A stretch of DNA of 64,000 bases. Origin: Deinococcales bacterium (GTDB lineage Bacteria; Deinococcota; Deinococci; Deinococcales; JAAFIG01). The stretch covers positions 83,216 to 147,215 of the forward strand of contig JAAFIG010000009.1 in NCBI GenBank assembly GCA_013298595.1, written 5' to 3'. Below the pieces are notes generated by a model. The model made no database searches. It worked only from the letters and a program-made list of their open reading frames with translations, and had not been told where the DNA came from. Of this stretch, positions 61,964 through 64,000 are shown piece after piece; the first letter of the stretch is position 1; every line of letters begins with the position of its first letter. The position numbers were made by a program, and so were the translations under genes.

Positions 61964-62941
61964 ATGATACTTAAAGAGCGCTACGACCAAGACCTGCGTC
62001 TAGTCTCATCCCCTCAGGGCTGGGCAGTCTTCGCTTTAACCATACTCGGACTGGTTTTACTGCCAGTGCTATTTCCTGCATATTCGTACCCATTGGCATT
62101 ATTTATGGTCTATAGCTTAGTGGCGATTGGTTTAAATATTGTGGTGGGTTTTACTGGACAAATTTCGCTAGGGCATGCGGGTTTCTTTGCCATTGGAGCC
62201 TATATCGTCGCAAAATTCGCACCACTGATTAGTTTCCCAGTGGCATTGGTGTTGGCTGTCATTATTTGTGCCTTAGTTGGTTACGCTGTGGGTGTACCAG
62301 CCTTAAAACTCGAGGGTCCGTATTTAGCTATTGCAACCAGCGGCTTTGGATTAGCGATTCAACAATTTTTTGCCAATACCCCAACCGAATGGTTTGGTGG
62401 ACACAGTGGATTAATTGTTGAGAAAACCCAATTATTTGGCGATACCTTTGCTAAAGATAGCGCTTATTATTACATTGTACTGTTGGTAGCGGCACTACTG
62501 GTTTTTATGGCATTCAACTTAGCCCGTTCGCACATTGGCAGAGCCTTTGTGGCAGTCCGAGATGCCGAACTTGCTGCTCAGACCAGCGGGGTTAATGTGG
62601 CTCGAGCTAAAACCCTAGCGTTTGCTATTTCGGCAGTCTATGCAGGTGTAGCAGGTGCTTTATTCGCACCACTCTTAGGCATTGTTTCACCAGAAAGTTT
62701 TAGTTTACTACTCAGCATACAGTTTCTGAGCATGATCGTGATTGGTGGTATTGGCACAATTGCAGGTGGCATTCTTGGCGCTGGCTTAGTGACTGTCTTA
62801 CAAGACCAACTTGCCCAAGCCCCAGATTGGTCTGGTTTGTTGTATGGCTTAGTGGTATTGGTCGTGATGATTATCGAACCACTGGGTTTATACGGACGCT
62901 GGCTGAAAATCAAAATCTATTGGAAGACGTGGCCATTTTGA
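61964..62941 (+). CDS. livM: Branched-chain amino acid ABC transporter permease LivM
   Basis: A 325-aa inner-membrane permease of the LivM type with about nine hydrophobic segments. Recognised by YSLVAIGLNIVVGFTGQISLGHAGFFAIGAY near the N-terminus, LKLEGPYLAIATSGFGLAIQ, FVAVRDAELAAQTSGVNVARAK (ATPase-contact region) and the C-terminal VIGGIGTIAGGILGAG. I choose the ATG at 61964. A longer reading from 61889 or 61901 cannot be excluded, since none of these has a clear Shine-Dalgarno sequence. The operon continues with livH and a binding protein. ATPase genes livG/livF must lie outside the window. Confidence 0.9.
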   Translation: MILKERYDQDLRLVSSPQGWAVFALTILGLVLLPVLFPAYSYPLALFMVYSLVAIGLNIVVGFTGQISLGHAGFFAIGAYIVAKFAPLISFPVALVLAVIICALVGYAVGVPALKLEGPYLAIATSGFGLAIQQFFANTPTEWFGGHSGLIVEKTQLFGDTFAKDSAYYYIVLLVAALLVFMAFNLARSHIGRAFVAVRDAELAAQTSGVNVARAKTLAFAISAVYAGVAGALFAPLLGIVSPESFSLLLSIQFLSMIVIGGIGTIAGGILGAGLVTVLQDQLAQAPDWSGLLYGLVVLVVMIIEPLGLYGRWLKIKIYWKTWPF

Positions 62942-62966
62942 AAGACCTTATGAACGGAGTTTATTT

Positions 62967-63848
62967 ATGAGCCTCGAGACTGCCATTCGCTTACTGATTA
63001 TTGGTATCGAAGTCGGAAGCATTTACGCTTTAGTTGCCCTTAGCGTGGTGGTCTTATATCGCACATCTCGAGTACTCAATTTTGCCCAAGGCGAATTTTC
63101 TTTACTGGCTTGTTTTCTGGCTTTTACATTAGCCACTCAAATGGGTGTGCCATTATGGATTGCCTTTTTATTAGGCTTAGCCTCGAGCGCTGTGGTTGCA
63201 GGTGTATTCTATTTTTTCTTGTTGCGTCGAGCTAAAGCCCAAGACCCAATGAGTTTACTAATTTTAACACTGGGTTTTAGTTTATTTGCCAATGGTGCCT
63301 TAGCCCTGATTTTTAAAGTGGATAACAAACAAATGCCTGGTTTTGTGGATGTAATTGACACTTGGACAATTGCTGGTTTTACAATTGCAAAAAATTCGGT
63401 GCTAATTGCCATCAGTGGTTTTATCATGATGTTACTGCTGTATTTTTTTGTACAAAAAAGCAAAATTGGGCTTGCCATGCGAGCCGTATCACAAAACCCA
63501 GAAGTAGCTAAAGCTCTTGGAATACCAGTCAATGTGGTTTTAATCTCGAGTTGGGCTGTCGCTGCTATTCTTGGTAGTGTTGCTGCATTACTATTAACAC
63601 CTGCTGTGACTTTAAACCCAAATGCCATGCTTGACCCATTAAATAAAGCCTTTGCTGCTGCTGTTATTGGTGGTATGACCAGTTTGCCTGGCGCAGTGGT
63701 TGGTGGGTATTTACTTGGCATTATCGAATCGTATGTTGGAAATTTTGTTCCACAATTTAAATTAGCCCTCGCATTTATCTTGGTGATTGTCGTGTTGGTG
63801 TTTCGTCCTCATGGTTTGCTAGGCGAGAAAGAAACTCGTCGAGCCTAA
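62967..63848 (+). CDS. livH: Branched-chain amino acid ABC transporter permease LivH
   Basis: A 293-aa LivH-type permease. It has IGSIYALVALSVVVLYRTSRVLNFAQGEF-like beginning, MRAVSQNPEVAKALGIPVN (ATPase contact) and AVIGGMTSLPGAVVGGYLLGIIESY. CGGAGT lies eight bases before the ATG. It pairs with LivM and the following binding protein to import branched-chain or related amino acids. Confidence 0.93.
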   Translation: MSLETAIRLLIIGIEVGSIYALVALSVVVLYRTSRVLNFAQGEFSLLACFLAFTLATQMGVPLWIAFLLGLASSAVVAGVFYFFLLRRAKAQDPMSLLILTLGFSLFANGALALIFKVDNKQMPGFVDVIDTWTIAGFTIAKNSVLIAISGFIMMLLLYFFVQKSKIGLAMRAVSQNPEVAKALGIPVNVVLISSWAVAAILGSVAALLLTPAVTLNPNAMLDPLNKAFAAAVIGGMTSLPGAVVGGYLLGIIESYVGNFVPQFKLALAFILVIVVLVFRPHGLLGEKETRRA

Positions 63849-63878
63849 CGTGCTTAGCACAAAAAAGGAGTGGGAATT

Positions 63879-64000
63879 ATGCGTAACAAAGTAAAAATCG
63901 CCTTCGGTATAGCAGTGGGAGCAGTGGCAGCTATTGCACTTGCTCAAGATTTAGGAGTCACCAAAACCAAAATTAAAATTGGTACATGGGGACCCACCAG
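63879..64000 (+). CDS. Branched-chain amino acid-binding protein, N-terminal part (3' end outside window)
   Basis: The first 40 codons of a LivK-like periplasmic binding protein. AAGGAG lies eight bases before the ATG at 63879. It has a signal peptide (KVKIAFGIAVGAVAAIALAQ) and then TKIKIGTWGPT, the usual first strand of this family (IKIG...GP.TG). The gene runs off the window, so the length and fold cannot be checked. Confidence 0.8.
   Translation, partial: MRNKVKIAFGIAVGAVAAIALAQDLGVTKTKIKIGTWGPT

Noticed and set aside
1-64000. tRNA, rRNA, IS element or prophage genes
   Set aside because: I looked through all gaps longer than 60 bp and saw no cloverleaf-type sequence, rRNA, transposase or phage gene. 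A covariance search would be needed to be certain.

Overview
The window looks like chromosomal DNA of a free-living diderm bacterium, most plausibly a low-GC (mid-40s % by eye) relative of the Deinococcota. Supporting this are a DUF4388-domain protein, paired M16 peptidases, giant DUF11/SdrD_B surface proteins with an outer-membrane-barrel-like C-terminus, and a promoter pattern in which many first genes have a TANNNT box exactly six bases before the start codon and no Shine-Dalgarno sequence. That is the leaderless-mRNA arrangement known from Deinococcus. The placement is an inference. There are no rRNA or tRNA genes here to test it.

Layout. 1-8.5 kb: end of ribF, an oxidoreductase, a cupin, a GNAT enzyme, an M20 peptidase/nitrilase/PLP-enzyme operon, and an overlapping ATPase-TPR pair of unknown role. 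8.6-14.1 kb: aldo/keto reductase-nagA, moaA, an orphan solute-binding protein, and a DUF4388-peroxiredoxin fusion. 14.1-14.44 kb: a gene-free stretch with a MerR/SoxR-like promoter and a terminator, possibly an unannotated small RNA. 14.4-35.1 kb: two translationally coupled giant surface proteins (2695 and 4179 aa). 35.3-46 kb: acetyltransferase, MFS exporter, flavin reductase, ArsR regulator, ABC-F protein with an odd tail, DUF2207 and LemA, MBL hydrolase, SDR and HU. 46.2-49.4 kb: acyltransferase and two M16 peptidases. 49.4-56.9 kb: trehalase, ROK regulator and a sugar ABC importer without ATPase. Trehalase and the second binding protein share an identical LacI-type operator. 56.9-64 kb: alpha-hydroxy-acid oxidase, 5-oxoprolinase subunits, a hypothetical, galactokinase and the start of a branched-chain amino acid importer operon.

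The strongest genome-scale signal is the hexamer CTCGAG. I counted 38 copies in the first 4 kb, where about one is expected, in every reading frame and on both coding strands. It behaves like a highly iterated palindrome. It is absent over a 758-bp stretch around the HU gene and thinner in the giant surface genes and the ATPase-TPR pair. The system-level candidates most worth following are this palindrome, the MerR-promoter/RNA locus and the ATPase-TPR pair.
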